Positions 49,101 to 57,745 of a stretch of DNA of 64,000 bases are shown piece after piece. The DNA comes from CAYOWQ01 sp964407695. Lineage in GTDB: Bacteria > Planctomycetota > Phycisphaerae > Phycisphaerales > SM1A02. The notes under the pieces are model-generated. The model ran no database searches. It was not told where the DNA came from and saw nothing but the letters and a program-made list of their open reading frames with translations. The translations under genes were made by a program, and so were the position numbers. Location of the stretch: assembly GCA_964407695.1 (NCBI GenBank), contig CAYOWQ010000014.1, positions 35,836-99,835 of the forward strand, written 5' to 3'. Position 1 is the stretch's first letter. The number at the start of each line of letters is the position of its first letter.

Positions 49101-49130
49101 GACACCTACTCGAATCCTTCCGCTCCCTGA
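46128..49130 (+). CDS. Transmembrane Ser/Thr protein kinase with C-terminal helical repeats
   Basis: A 1000-aa Hanks-type kinase. The N-terminal 65 residues are disordered and acidic. The kinase domain shows IGRGGMGHVYLAVRD, the invariant Lys in VALKLIK, HRDLKPGNILV (near residue 190), LLDFGIAKL (near 210) and TPEYASPEQIL. A charged insertion (about 50 residues) precedes LRRRLMGDIDNIVLKAMRK. One helix near residues 405-425 (VTAATLAAAALAATALAGV) would place the remaining 570 residues outside the cytoplasm. These contain TPR-like repeats. GGGAGG lies five bases before ATG 46128. This architecture is abundant in planctomycetes; the signal sensed is unknown. Confidence 0.9.
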   Translation: MSTPGHDDERSKNDAEASGTAFPRRPTPEPRHDDIDTATGSPRKPIDSSAGFFGPARPAIQPERIGAYRIVREIGRGGMGHVYLAVRDDERFHNRVALKLIKREHDLDRYRNRFELERQILFSLNHPNIARCLDGGITDDGRPWFAMEYIEGLPVDDYCDRKKLHIDDRLRLFMKICSAVHHAHANLVIHRDLKPGNILVTSQGEPKLLDFGIAKLVNPDMGPILKDPTLLGESPMTPEYASPEQILGEPLSTASDVYSLGVLLYELLTGHRPYRLKSRLLKEVEDIICNVDPDKPSTAVAQRVEVEYIRTDRTTQETTKATKTLTPESVAATREGRPERLRRRLMGDIDNIVLKAMRKVPSARYPSAEALSEDIRRHLDDEPVTARPPSLWYRGSKFVHRNRLGVTAATLAAAALAATALAGVNWGRARSAELESLAQQRTLEDAVARDERLSNGIMSGLTVDILGSVNNALIDIPNAMQARKQLVNSVRRALSQVEADIPPGPALDRARARLLGASANLYNSRNLGKHEDAVAAATESVSLWRKVHDLPDVAADQHREDTKGLASALLVLSEIQTSSQVDKGQSAESLRNAQEAEELLDRLVRDQRDDMQSQLLHCHAQIELGKRWYRLSEDPAGQRFAPKDEADRAWRDATADLDRLRRNASSIQDEVDVQREIAIAKEQIAFFVEMQGCPQDALKWYGEVRNAWEEALKSLDNNAEPGKRTGYRRKIIQAVRWQASAARNAGDWDLSRQYADEHATLAQSLAEERSGEALADSLRADAAEVLGNAWHDQAWNARDEGRLDDMRSLAEQAIPYNTEFVEITAKAATRPGASTNERYRYAIALEKLGNVQMLTGNLAAAEASLREAQALQFEITQIDPYFVRARQAGPRINGSVAECYFDLGRLDEAKELAEDASDEWATLRHGADAETLFETSSAVQMYRLRARIDSQQGRPAVAAKLTQDAIALLPDSRATSCDPWVKIRQVLDDDLDTYSNPSAP

Positions 49131-49136
49131 CGGAAC

Positions 49137-49646
49137 TCAGCGCCCCAGCAAGACCATTGCCACGCCAACCGGAACGAGTGCGCCTACCCCCGCGGCCACG
49201 TCGTCGAGCAGGATCCCCCATCCGCCTGCCAGCCGCTGCAAACGACCGATCGGCCACGGCTTGGCAATGTCCAGCAGCCTGAAGCCGGCGAACGCGACCC
49301 CGATCAGGATCAGTTGTTCCCGAAATGCCCCTGCCCACCACGCGGGAATCAGCGCGATCGCTTGGCCGCACACCTCGTCGATCACGCACGCCCCAGGGTC
49401 CTTGCCGCTCCACGCCCCTTCAATCCTTCCTCCCAGCATGACGCACACGATTCCGCTCATCACGGCCAGTCCCATCAACACGCCGAGATACGTCGCCCGG
49501 CTCGACTCCCACCCCAGCAGGAGACCTGCGATGGCCACCGGCAAGAGCGATCCCCACGTTCCCGGCCCGAACGGCATGAATCCGATCCCCCCGCAGCTGG
49601 CCACCAGCCGCACCCAACGCGTCGAGCCTCGCTCTAGCTCGGTCAC
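49137..49646 (-). CDS. pgpA: Phosphatidylglycerophosphatase A
   Basis: Dephosphorylates phosphatidylglycerophosphate to phosphatidylglycerol. Family motifs are GIGFMPFGPGTWGSL, GKDPGACVIDEVCGQ, FRLLDIAKPWPI and GGWGILLDDVAAGV, the last carrying catalytic acidic residues. GTG 49646 overlaps the pgsA stop as GTGA and has AAGGGG eight bases upstream, giving 169 aa, the usual size. A start at 49727 would add 27 residues inside pgsA and is unlikely. Confidence 0.92.
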   Translation of the reverse strand: MTELERGSTRWVRLVASCGGIGFMPFGPGTWGSLLPVAIAGLLLGWESSRATYLGVLMGLAVMSGIVCVMLGGRIEGAWSGKDPGACVIDEVCGQAIALIPAWWAGAFREQLILIGVAFAGFRLLDIAKPWPIGRLQRLAGGWGILLDDVAAGVGALVPVGVAMVLLGR

Positions 49647-50239
49647 CACCCCAACCCCTTCGACGATTGCCAAGCCCGAATCGAATATGGAGTAGCACTC
49701 AGGATCGTTGCCGCAACCGTCATCCACACCAGCACATCCCGCGACTCCGTCCAGCCGCTCGACAATCCTTCATGTGTGGCACACAGGATGCAGAACGGGA
49801 TCGTCACCGACTGCACATACATTTTCAGCTTCCCCGACCAGTCCGCCGGGAACGCCACGCCCCGGCTTTCCAGGACTGCCCGGATGGTCGTCACCAGAAA
49901 CTCCCGACCCACGATCACCACCACCATCCACGCCCGCACGCCGGACTCGCGGCCCAATCCCTCCCCCACCAGCATGATGAACGCCCCCAGCACGAGAATC
50001 TTGTCCACAAACGGATCCATGATCCGCCCGAACGCCGACACCGCATTCCACCGTCGGGCCAGATATCCGTCCAATACATCGCTCAACGCGGCCACGATGA
50101 ACAACACGATCGCTACCCGCCCCCGGGCGACTTCGGAATAGCCGTCGATCTCGACGCTCAACACGACGAAGAACGCCAGCGCCAGCGCCAGCCGCGCCAT
50201 GGTGATCGCGTTGGGAATCGAGCGGCGGATATCGGACAT
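49643..50239 (-). CDS. pgsA: CDP-diacylglycerol-glycerol-3-phosphate phosphatidyltransferase
   Basis: Makes phosphatidylglycerophosphate, the substrate of the next gene product. The CDP-alcohol phosphotransferase motif D-x2-D-G-x2-A-R-x8-G-x3-D-x3-D is complete (SDVLDGYLARRWNAVSAFGR, then IMDPFVDK). Several membrane helices and IPNAITMARL at the N-terminus are typical. ATG 50239 is chosen because it begins at the conserved start; an in-frame upstream start reaches 50320. Length 198 aa. It is coupled to pgpA by a 4-base overlap, forming a two-step phosphatidylglycerol operon. Confidence 0.94.
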   Translation of the reverse strand: MSDIRRSIPNAITMARLALALAFFVVLSVEIDGYSEVARGRVAIVLFIVAALSDVLDGYLARRWNAVSAFGRIMDPFVDKILVLGAFIMLVGEGLGRESGVRAWMVVVIVGREFLVTTIRAVLESRGVAFPADWSGKLKMYVQSVTIPFCILCATHEGLSSGWTESRDVLVWMTVAATILSATPYSIRAWQSSKGLGW

Positions 50240-50339
50240 CGCGGTTGATGGTACCGGTTCCCCTCGACGTCCACACGCGCCACATCCCATCTCAGCTGCC
50301 TGGACCATCACCCTCGCCAACCCCGACTATCATTTTCCC

Positions 50340-50852
50340 ATGACCCAGGGCCAACTCATCGCCGACGCTATCGAACAGACCGATTCCCTCCTCTCCCGTT
50401 TCCTTCCCGGGTTCGACGACTCCAACCACACCAAGACGGCCCCCTTCCTTCCCAATCATGTGGCATGGAACCTCGGCCACCTCGCCATCACCATGCATCT
50501 CTGCATCGAACGGATGGGCAAAGGCGCCCCGCCGCCGGAAGACTTCAGCGACGACGATCCCTCCCGCACTTTTCGCCGGTCCGACGTCGGCTACGGCTCC
50601 AATCCCGAGCCGGACCCGTCAAAATACCCCCCGATGGCCCGCTGCATTGAGATCTTCCGCAACGCCGTCAAACGGCTCGCCGCCGTCTATCGAAGCGCTG
50701 ACGACCAGTTCCTCTCCCACCCGGTCACTTGGGGCAATGGCTCCACAACCGCCCGCGATCTCGGCTTCCGCATGGTCTACCACAACGGAAACCACACCGG
50801 CCAGATCACCGACCTCCGCCGCGCTCTCGGCCTGCCCCGCGTTCTCGGCTGA
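50340..50852 (+). CDS. DinB-superfamily protein
   Basis: A 170-aa predicted four-helix DinB/YfiT-like metal-binding protein. The candidate metal histidines lie in NHVAWNLGHLAITMH and in the C-terminal YHNGNHTGQITDLRRALG, matching the family pattern of an early His and a late H-x3-H. The start ATG is preceded by a poor ribosome site. Members act in thiol metabolism or stress responses, but the specific reaction cannot be read here. It converges with the MFS gene, two bases apart. Confidence 0.8.
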   Translation: MTQGQLIADAIEQTDSLLSRFLPGFDDSNHTKTAPFLPNHVAWNLGHLAITMHLCIERMGKGAPPPEDFSDDDPSRTFRRSDVGYGSNPEPDPSKYPPMARCIEIFRNAVKRLAAVYRSADDQFLSHPVTWGNGSTTARDLGFRMVYHNGNHTGQITDLRRALGLPRVLG

Positions 50853-50854
50853 AT

Positions 50855-52189
50855 CTACGCCTCTGTCGGGACCTCCAAAGCCTTCCTGTCGCCGGCGGTT
50901 TCAGGCGCCACCCGCGCTGTAAACAGCAGCGCAATCAACAGTGCTGCGGCCGCCCCAACCCCCGCCTGCACACCCCACAGCGACTTCCATTGCATCTCGC
51001 CGGCTTGAGCGAAGGTGTCCAGCCATTCGTTGTAGACGCCCGCCAGAATCGGCCCCACGCCGAGAATGATGATGCCGTATGCCGTCTGCGCGGAATGCCG
51101 CACATCCACAGTCGCCACCCGCTCCACATAGATGAACGACGCCGCGAAGAAGCACGCATAGCAGAACCCGTGCAGCAGCATCGCCCACACCGCGATTTGC
51201 CGTGATTCCTCCATCGTCGCCGAGAAAATCCCATACCTCAGGGCAAAGCACGCACACCCCAGCACCATGGTCCACTTGAAGCCCAGTCGCTTGATCAGGA
51301 GTCCCAGCATCGCCAGCACCGCGATCTCGCTGAACTGACCGATCGACATGATCGGCCCCACGTACGCATCCTGAAACCCAAGCGCCGACAGAAACGGCCC
51401 CGTGCGAATGAAATACACCTGGTGAATCATGCTGATCAACAGCGCGCCGAGGCTCAACACCACGATGTCCATCCGCGCCCACAGTCGAAACGCCCGCAGG
51501 AACGCCAGCGGGTGCTCCACGCTTCGGGATGGCGGCGTTTTCGGCAGCATCACCATCGCCCACACGCCGTAGATGATCGCCAACGCTCCCGAAACTCTCA
51601 GCGCATCGGCAAACAATCCCACGGAATTCGGCTTCGCCACACCTGCCAGAAACGGCGGCAGATGCGTCAGCTGGAGATCCGTCTGCATCCACAGGAGCGA
51701 AAACGCATTGCTCGCCACAATCCAGCCGATCGTGCCCCACACCCGAACCTGGGGAAACCGCCGCGCTGGATCATTCAAATGGGCGAAGGCGATCGAGTTC
51801 GTCAGCGCCAGCGTCGGCATATACAGCACCGAATACAGGACCGACATCGCTGTGAACGTGACATAATCGTGCACGTAATACGTCAGGAATTTCACCACAC
51901 CCCCAAGGATCAGCAGCAACCCGAGATAACGCTCGGCATTCATCAGCCGGTCGGCCACCTGCCCCGCTAGAAACGGGGCCGACACCGCTCCAATCGACGC
52001 GGCCAATCCCAGAATCCACCCCACCTGCCCTCCCGTGAACCCCAATCCCCCGTTCGCCGGGTCCCCCTGCAGATAATTGGCCAGATACGGCAGCCACACC
52101 CCCCACACCGCATACTGCAGAAACATCATGATCGAGAGGGGAACCATCACCCAGCTGCCGCCATTGCGCGCGGGAGTCATCTCATTCAT
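50855..52189 (-). CDS. MFS permease, nucleoside:H+ symporter-like
   Basis: A 444-aa protein with about 12 membrane helices. The N-terminal MMFLQYAVWGVWLPYLANYL, the motif-A-like loop GQVADRLMNAERYL and the mid-protein RFPQVRVWGTIGWIVA resemble the nucleoside:proton symporter (NupG/XapB) branch. ATG 52189 is preferred to longer frames reaching 52288. No Shine-Dalgarno is visible. A 9-bp inverted repeat lies 33 bases upstream. The substrate is inferred, not shown. Confidence 0.83.
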   Translation of the reverse strand: MNEMTPARNGGSWVMVPLSIMMFLQYAVWGVWLPYLANYLQGDPANGGLGFTGGQVGWILGLAASIGAVSAPFLAGQVADRLMNAERYLGLLLILGGVVKFLTYYVHDYVTFTAMSVLYSVLYMPTLALTNSIAFAHLNDPARRFPQVRVWGTIGWIVASNAFSLLWMQTDLQLTHLPPFLAGVAKPNSVGLFADALRVSGALAIIYGVWAMVMLPKTPPSRSVEHPLAFLRAFRLWARMDIVVLSLGALLISMIHQVYFIRTGPFLSALGFQDAYVGPIMSIGQFSEIAVLAMLGLLIKRLGFKWTMVLGCACFALRYGIFSATMEESRQIAVWAMLLHGFCYACFFAASFIYVERVATVDVRHSAQTAYGIIILGVGPILAGVYNEWLDTFAQAGEMQWKSLWGVQAGVGAAAALLIALLFTARVAPETAGDRKALEVPTEA

Positions 52190-52221
52190 GGGGGGTGAGT
52201 GTAACAAAGTGTGTGGGACCC

Positions 52222-52251
52222 GCGCTGCAGCCCGCGCCATCCCTGCAGCGC
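52222..52251 (-). promoter_or_regulatory. Operator-like inverted repeat upstream of the MFS gene
   Basis: GCGCTGCAG (52222-52230) and CTGCAGCGC (52243-52251) are perfect 9-bp inverted arms with a 12-base spacer, centred about 47 bases before the MFS start codon. The spacing of about two helical turns between half-site centres is typical of dimeric repressors. No regulator gene is adjacent. Confidence 0.45.
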
Positions 52252-52346
52252 AGAACATCTTCGGCGAAGGCACGCACTGAATCCGCATCAGCCCCAGCGC
52301 ATACCCCCGCGCTTTCCAACTACCACACCCGATATCGACCGGTGGC

Positions 52347-52925
52347 TCACATCTTCAGATCAAAGCTCCCGACGCTCTTACCACCCTTGTCGTCTTCAAT
52401 CTCCACCCAGAGCTTGCTTCCCGCCGGGACGGGGCTGGGTATCTCCGCATGGGTGTGCCACCGGTTCGGGTCATGAGGGTCTTCAATTTCCGCCTTTGCC
52501 TTGACACTTCCCCTTGCATCCTCGGTTCCGATCCAAAGGCGCAATGCCGTCACCTCAACCTGGGAGCCGGTTGCCGCCGTCACCGTGACATCGATCGGGG
52601 CATCCTTCCCCGCGACAATCTCTCCCTGATCACGAGTGGCCACTGCCGTAAAGGAACCGATGGTCTGGGTGCCAAGTTCAATGACCCGTCCGCCGTGGCC
52701 ATGCGAGCGAGCATCCCCGTCGGCATGTTCATGTCCATGCTCGTCGTGGGCATCCGCGTGGTCATGATCGTCGTGGGCATCAGCGTCCGCGTGATCGTGG
52801 CCGTGTTCATCATTGGCTGCGGCCGGTGGCGAACCGGATTTTTCTTTCCCACACCCGGACAGCACGGTGAACGCAAGGGATGGCGAGAGAATCAAGGCGG
52901 CGATGTGAAGAACATTTGAGCGCAT
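52347..52925 (-). CDS. His-rich lipoprotein accessory to heavy-metal efflux
   Basis: A 192-aa lipoprotein (lipobox LSGC, Cys25). Residues 41-77 contain 12 His alternating with Asp, Gly, Glu and Ala (HGHDHADADAHDDHDHADAH and following), a soft metal-chelating or buffering segment. The C-terminal domain of about 110 residues is beta-rich, with HTHAEIP. It is the last gene of the minus-strand RND operon, 48 bases after the pump gene. The role in binding periplasmic metal is inferred from composition and context. Confidence 0.82.
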   Translation of the reverse strand: MRSNVLHIAALILSPSLAFTVLSGCGKEKSGSPPAAANDEHGHDHADADAHDDHDHADAHDEHGHEHADGDARSHGHGGRVIELGTQTIGSFTAVATRDQGEIVAGKDAPIDVTVTAATGSQVEVTALRLWIGTEDARGSVKAKAEIEDPHDPNRWHTHAEIPSPVPAGSKLWVEIEDDKGGKSVGSFDLKM

Positions 52926-52973
52926 GAGAGATCTCCTTATGGATGATTCTGGGACCTGGATATGGAATCGGCG

Positions 52974-55900
52974 TCACGATGCCTCCTCGTGACGACCCCT
53001 GGGGACGTGAGTGATGCTTTCGGGAACCAACCGGGACGGACCAACTGATTCAGCGCGAACTCCGTGCACCAGCGCAAAGCCGGCGGGCACAACGATCAGG
53101 TTGAGAAAGGTCGATGTCAAGAGGCCGCCAAGCACCACCACCGCCAGCGGGGCAAGAAGCTCACTGCCCGGCTCGCCGACAGCCAACGCCAACGGGAGCA
53201 ACCCAAGGGCAGCGCACAGCGCTGTCATGAGAATCGGGACAAGGCGCTCAAGCGACCCTTGGACGATGGCTTCCTCGATGGGCTTTCCGTCAATCTCCAT
53301 CAGATGCCGGTAATGGTTGACCAGCAGGATGCCGTTGCGGACAGCAATGCCGAACAGGGTAATGAAACCGACAAGACTGGCAATCGACAGCACCGGCGCC
53401 TGATACATCGCCTTGTTGAGGCCGAAGAGCGCCAGGCTGTTGCGAAGCAGTCCGGTGTGAAGCAGAGAATCGGTGACGAAGATGGCCGCAATGCCGCCGA
53501 TGGTGGCCAGCGGAAGGTTGACCATGACGAGGGCTGCAACCTTCAAAGACCCGGTGGAGAGTTGCAGCAGCATCAGCATGATGATGGCGATCCCCGCGCC
53601 GGCGATCACAAGTGTGCGGCTGGCCGATTGCTGGGCCTCGAATTGCCCGCCAAACTCCACCAGATAGCCCTCGCGATGCACGATGGGTACGACGCGGGCC
53701 TTGACCTGGAGCACGAGGTCGCCAAGGTTGTACCCGTCGGCGACATTGCAGGAAATGACCGCCTTTCGCTGGGCGTTCTCACGGGCGATGATATTGGGCG
53801 TCCGCTCCGGTCCGATGTCGGCGACATCCCGCAGTCGAACGGTCGGACCCGGGCGTTCGTCTTCAGCGGTGCCGCGCAAGAGCAGGTCCTTCACCTGTTC
53901 GATGCGCTCCCGCTCCGACGCATCAAGCCGAACGACAATCGAGTACCGGCGCACTCCCTGATTCACCTCCGCGACGTCCTCTCCGTAGAGAGCCATCTGC
54001 ACCTGGTCGGCGGCCTCGGCGGCGGTCAGGCCCGCCGCGGCCAGCTCCTGATGCCGATACCGAATTGGCAAACTGCTGATCAGCACCTCACGGTTTGCAG
54101 TCACATCTCGCGCTCCGGGAATCGTCTTGAGTTCGGTTTCAATTCTTTTGGCCAGCGATCGCAAGGTTGCCAGGTCTTCCCCATAGACGTTGATGGCGAT
54201 CGCCGCCGGGGTGCCCGAGAGAATGTGCGACAGGCGATGTTCAATCGGCTGGCCGATTTGAACGGTGACTCCAGGCACCGCGGTGGCAATCTCGGCGATC
54301 TCGCGACGGATGGCCGATTTGTCGCCGCCCGGAGCGACAAGGATGTCCAGCTCGCTGTTGGACACGGGCTCGGCATGCTCGTCTCGCTCAGCCCGTCCGG
54401 TGCGGCGGGTAACGCTTTTGACGCCCTCAATCTGAATGAGTCGGGCCTCGATGGCCTCGGCCGATCGGTTGCTCTCGGCGAGTGACGTACCGGGTGGCGA
54501 CGATACGAAGACGGTGAATGATCCTTCATTGAATTCAGGAAGAAATGATGTTCCGAAGGTCCGGGCCAATAGCAGCGAGAGCCCCGTTGCAGCGAGCGCT
54601 CCCCCGAGCACCATGCTGCGATGCCGCAGTGACCATCGCAGCGACGGCGCATACCACCTCTTCAGCCATCGAACGATGACCCCATCCTGGTGCCCTGAAA
54701 CCGGCGGAGCGGCGGGTTCGTTCGACGAGCTCTGTGCAGAGGCGCTGCTGCGGGAACGAGTCCGCAGCAGCAGCTTGCACATCGCCGGGGTCACGGTGAG
54801 CGCCACCACCAGCGATGCGAGAATCGACACGATGTACGTTGTCGCCAATGGCGCAAAGAATCGACCTTCAATTCCTTGAAGAAAGAGCAGCGGAATGAAG
54901 ACGATGACGATGATCACCGTCGCGAAGACCATCGCCGGCCGAATCTCATTGCTCGCGTTGAAAATGACGTCCACCTTCTTCAGACGCTTTGATTCCGGCA
55001 GACGAACGTTTTCGTTGAGCCTGCGGAAGACGTTCTCAACGTCGATGATGGCGTCGTCCACCAGCACGCCAATGGCCACAGCAAGGCCGCCGAGGGTCAT
55101 GACGTTCAGCGTCTGGCCCAACCATTCCATGGCGAGAAGCGTGACCGCGAGCGACAACGGAAGTGCGGTCAGCGTGATGATCGTTGTCCGAATATTGAGA
55201 AGGAACAGAATCAGAATGACGGCGACGATGATGGTTGCATCCCGTAGCACATGGAGCACGTTGCTGACGCTCCGCTCGATGAAGTGGCTCTGCCGGAAGA
55301 CCTCCCGATTAATGACGATTCCCTTGGGAATGCTCTTCTCAACCTGGTCGATGGCATGGTCGATGGCACTCGTGAGCATCAGGGTATTGGTGCCGGGAGA
55401 TTTCTGAACGGTGAGCACGACCGCGGGCACACCCTGGTTGGCGGCCGTTCCTCGCTTGGGGGCTCCGCCGAGGACAACCTCGGCCACTTCCCCGATCGTG
55501 ATCGGTAATCCGTCCTTCATGGTGACCTTCGTTGCGGCAATGTCGCGAACGTTGGTCACTCGTGCCGCCTGGCGCACGGGCAGCTCAGCGCGGTCAACAT
55601 CCGAAAGATAGCCCGCACTTGCCGTACTGTGGGCGTTTCGGGCCGCTTCCACCACGTCGGCGATGGTCAGCCCGTACAGGGCGAGTCGGTCCTGCCTGAC
55701 ATTGATCTGGTACTCCGGCAGTTCTCCGCCGATGGCAGCAACCTGAGAGACACCGGGAATCGCCAGCAATTTGTTTCGCAGGTCAAACTCGGCATAGGCG
55801 CGAAGCTCAAGATCGCTGACGCTCTGGTCCGGAGACGACAGCGCCAACAGCATGATCTCCCCGGTGATGCTGGTGATCGGAGTCATCACCGGTTCAACAC

Positions 55901-56270
55901 CGGGAGGCATGGCGTCCCTTGCCCCGACGAGACGCTCCCCAACGAGCTGACGCGCCCGATAGATGTCTGTGCCCCAGTCAAATTCCACCCAAACCAGCGA
56001 GAGGGAGATCGCCGATGCGCTGCGCACTCGCCGGACGCCGGGGAGACCATTGACCGAAGACTCGATCGGAAACGTCACGTACTGTTCCACCTCGTCAGCC
56101 GCCAGACCGCCGGCCTCGGTCAGCACGACGACGGTCGGGGCATTGAGCTCCGGAAACACATCGACCGGCATCTGTGGAAGCCGGACGACGGTGTAGACCA
56201 GGATCGCGGCCGCGATCAGGAGGACCAGCGTCGATTGATTCAGCGAGAATGAAATGAGATTCTTCAGCAT
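52974..56270 (-). CDS. Heavy-metal efflux RND pump (CzcA/CusA family)
   Basis: A 1098-aa inner-membrane proton/metal antiporter. The N-terminus VRLPQMPVDVFPELNAPTV and VEQYVTFPIESSVNGLPGV are HME-RND signatures. Twelve helices and two large periplasmic loops are present. The proton-relay helix 4 reads GGLAVAIGVLVDDAIIDVEN (about residues 395-415), with acidic residues in VDD, IID and VEN. Classical zinc pumps have DFG-DGA-EN and copper/silver pumps VDAA-MIEN, so the substrate class is unclear. It lies 21 bases after the adaptor gene. Confidence 0.93.
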   Translation of the reverse strand: MLKNLISFSLNQSTLVLLIAAAILVYTVVRLPQMPVDVFPELNAPTVVVLTEAGGLAADEVEQYVTFPIESSVNGLPGVRRVRSASAISLSLVWVEFDWGTDIYRARQLVGERLVGARDAMPPGVEPVMTPITSITGEIMLLALSSPDQSVSDLELRAYAEFDLRNKLLAIPGVSQVAAIGGELPEYQINVRQDRLALYGLTIADVVEAARNAHSTASAGYLSDVDRAELPVRQAARVTNVRDIAATKVTMKDGLPITIGEVAEVVLGGAPKRGTAANQGVPAVVLTVQKSPGTNTLMLTSAIDHAIDQVEKSIPKGIVINREVFRQSHFIERSVSNVLHVLRDATIIVAVILILFLLNIRTTIITLTALPLSLAVTLLAMEWLGQTLNVMTLGGLAVAIGVLVDDAIIDVENVFRRLNENVRLPESKRLKKVDVIFNASNEIRPAMVFATVIIVIVFIPLLFLQGIEGRFFAPLATTYIVSILASLVVALTVTPAMCKLLLRTRSRSSASAQSSSNEPAAPPVSGHQDGVIVRWLKRWYAPSLRWSLRHRSMVLGGALAATGLSLLLARTFGTSFLPEFNEGSFTVFVSSPPGTSLAESNRSAEAIEARLIQIEGVKSVTRRTGRAERDEHAEPVSNSELDILVAPGGDKSAIRREIAEIATAVPGVTVQIGQPIEHRLSHILSGTPAAIAINVYGEDLATLRSLAKRIETELKTIPGARDVTANREVLISSLPIRYRHQELAAAGLTAAEAADQVQMALYGEDVAEVNQGVRRYSIVVRLDASERERIEQVKDLLLRGTAEDERPGPTVRLRDVADIGPERTPNIIARENAQRKAVISCNVADGYNLGDLVLQVKARVVPIVHREGYLVEFGGQFEAQQSASRTLVIAGAGIAIIMLMLLQLSTGSLKVAALVMVNLPLATIGGIAAIFVTDSLLHTGLLRNSLALFGLNKAMYQAPVLSIASLVGFITLFGIAVRNGILLVNHYRHLMEIDGKPIEEAIVQGSLERLVPILMTALCAALGLLPLALAVGEPGSELLAPLAVVVLGGLLTSTFLNLIVVPAGFALVHGVRAESVGPSRLVPESITHVPRGRHEEAS

Positions 56271-56291
56271 GGGAGGTCCTGCGGACGCGGC

Positions 56292-57725
56292 CTAGTCATC
56301 GCCCTCGTGAAACGTGCCGTCGGGATGAAAATGGCCTCCCTTGGTAATCGTGCCGCTGGTCGCGACCATGAGCTGGTACACACCGTCGAGCACGATTTCG
56401 TTGCCTTCGGCCACTCCGCTCTTGATGACCACCCACCGGCCATCGTCGATGCCCAGGTCGGCCTCCATGCGGATCGCCCTGTCGGGATTCGCGGGATCGC
56501 GGCGAAAGATAAGGGCCTTCGTTCCATCGCGGGCCACGCACTGGAGTGGGATCGCAAGCTCCGCATCGCTGCCCCCCGCCGTGACTACTTCGAGAAACGC
56601 CGCCACCCCCGCTCGGGCCCACGATGGCGCCGCATCGGCCGCGGGGTGCTCCGGGCTCAGGACGAGGTCAATCGTCCGTCGTTCGTGCTCCGCTGTCGGC
56701 GCAAGCGTCAGCGTTCCCGAAATTCGATTCATCGCGCTCGATGGTGCGTTGTCGTCCTGAGCAGGCACGACCGTTGCGGATTGCCCGTTTCGCAGTCTTG
56801 GCAGATCGCTCTGATACCCCACGGCCCGGAAACGGACCTGCTCCGGCTGCACGGTGACAAGCACGGACTCGTGAGCATCAAGGACTGCACCCGAGACCGC
56901 ATCCACGTGCTCAACGACGCCCGGGGCAAGGGCGCGGATCTCGATGCTGCCCAGGGTGCTCCACCGAGGCACTGCTCCTGATCCTGCGGTCTGCCGAAGC
57001 TCATCGGCCGTCAGGCCGCTCAGACTCGCCGCAGCCTCGAAGAGAATCAACAGTCGCGATCGCGCTGCGTCAAGCTGTGCTGCAGATTCCACCTTGCGCG
57101 CCAGAAGGTCAGCTTCCTTTTCCAGTGTCTCCGCCAGGTCGGACCGAGCGCTGGCGAGCGAAGCCCGCGCCTGGGCAACCTCATCGCCGCGGGCGCCGCC
57201 GGCCGATTGCAGTTGCTCCAGCGTCTTGACGCGCCCGGCCCACACATCAACCGCATTCTGGATCTCTGCATGGTGCGCTTCATGGGCGTCGAGCAGCGGG
57301 CCAATCGATTCGACTCCCGCCTGTGCAAGCCGCACCGCAGCTTCCGCATCCGTCAACTCGCGCTGCATCTCTCGCCACCGCGGCGAGTCGACGCGATATA
57401 GCGGCGTCCCCTCGCTTACGGTGTCGAATTGGGTGACCAGCACCTCAACGCGTCCGCCGGCGGGCACGCGATATTCGCGTCTGGCGGATGGGAGCAGTTC
57501 GAATCGGCCCGGAACTCGCAGCGTTCTCGCCACCTCGCGCACCTCAACTCTCGCGAATGTGATGCCGAGGTTCTGCCGCACCGATGCATTGATGTCCACG
57601 CGGTTGCTGGGCGGGGCGGTCGGCTCAGCAGTCTTTGCGGTTGACTCCCCGCCGCCGCGATCACAACCCCAAAGCGCGGTGAGGATGGCCAGGAACAGAA
57701 TGGAAGAAATTGGACGGTTCAACAT
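56292..57725 (-). CDS. Efflux RND periplasmic adaptor subunit
   Basis: A 477-aa membrane-fusion lipoprotein (lipobox LWGC, Cys21). It has the order expected for CzcB/CusB-type adaptors: lipoyl half (GGRVEVLVTQFDTVSEGTPLYRV), an alpha-helical hairpin rich in Ala, Glu and Arg, the second lipoyl half (ALAPGVVEHVDAVSGAVLDA) and beta-barrel/membrane-proximal domains. ATG 57725 is used; a TTG eight codons earlier is in frame. The C-terminus contains HFHPDGTFHEG, a small His cluster. Confidence 0.9.
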   Translation of the reverse strand: MLNRPISSILFLAILTALWGCDRGGGESTAKTAEPTAPPSNRVDINASVRQNLGITFARVEVREVARTLRVPGRFELLPSARREYRVPAGGRVEVLVTQFDTVSEGTPLYRVDSPRWREMQRELTDAEAAVRLAQAGVESIGPLLDAHEAHHAEIQNAVDVWAGRVKTLEQLQSAGGARGDEVAQARASLASARSDLAETLEKEADLLARKVESAAQLDAARSRLLILFEAAASLSGLTADELRQTAGSGAVPRWSTLGSIEIRALAPGVVEHVDAVSGAVLDAHESVLVTVQPEQVRFRAVGYQSDLPRLRNGQSATVVPAQDDNAPSSAMNRISGTLTLAPTAEHERRTIDLVLSPEHPAADAAPSWARAGVAAFLEVVTAGGSDAELAIPLQCVARDGTKALIFRRDPANPDRAIRMEADLGIDDGRWVVIKSGVAEGNEIVLDGVYQLMVATSGTITKGGHFHPDGTFHEGDD

Positions 57726-57745
57726 GGTGCCTGCCTTGAAGGTGT

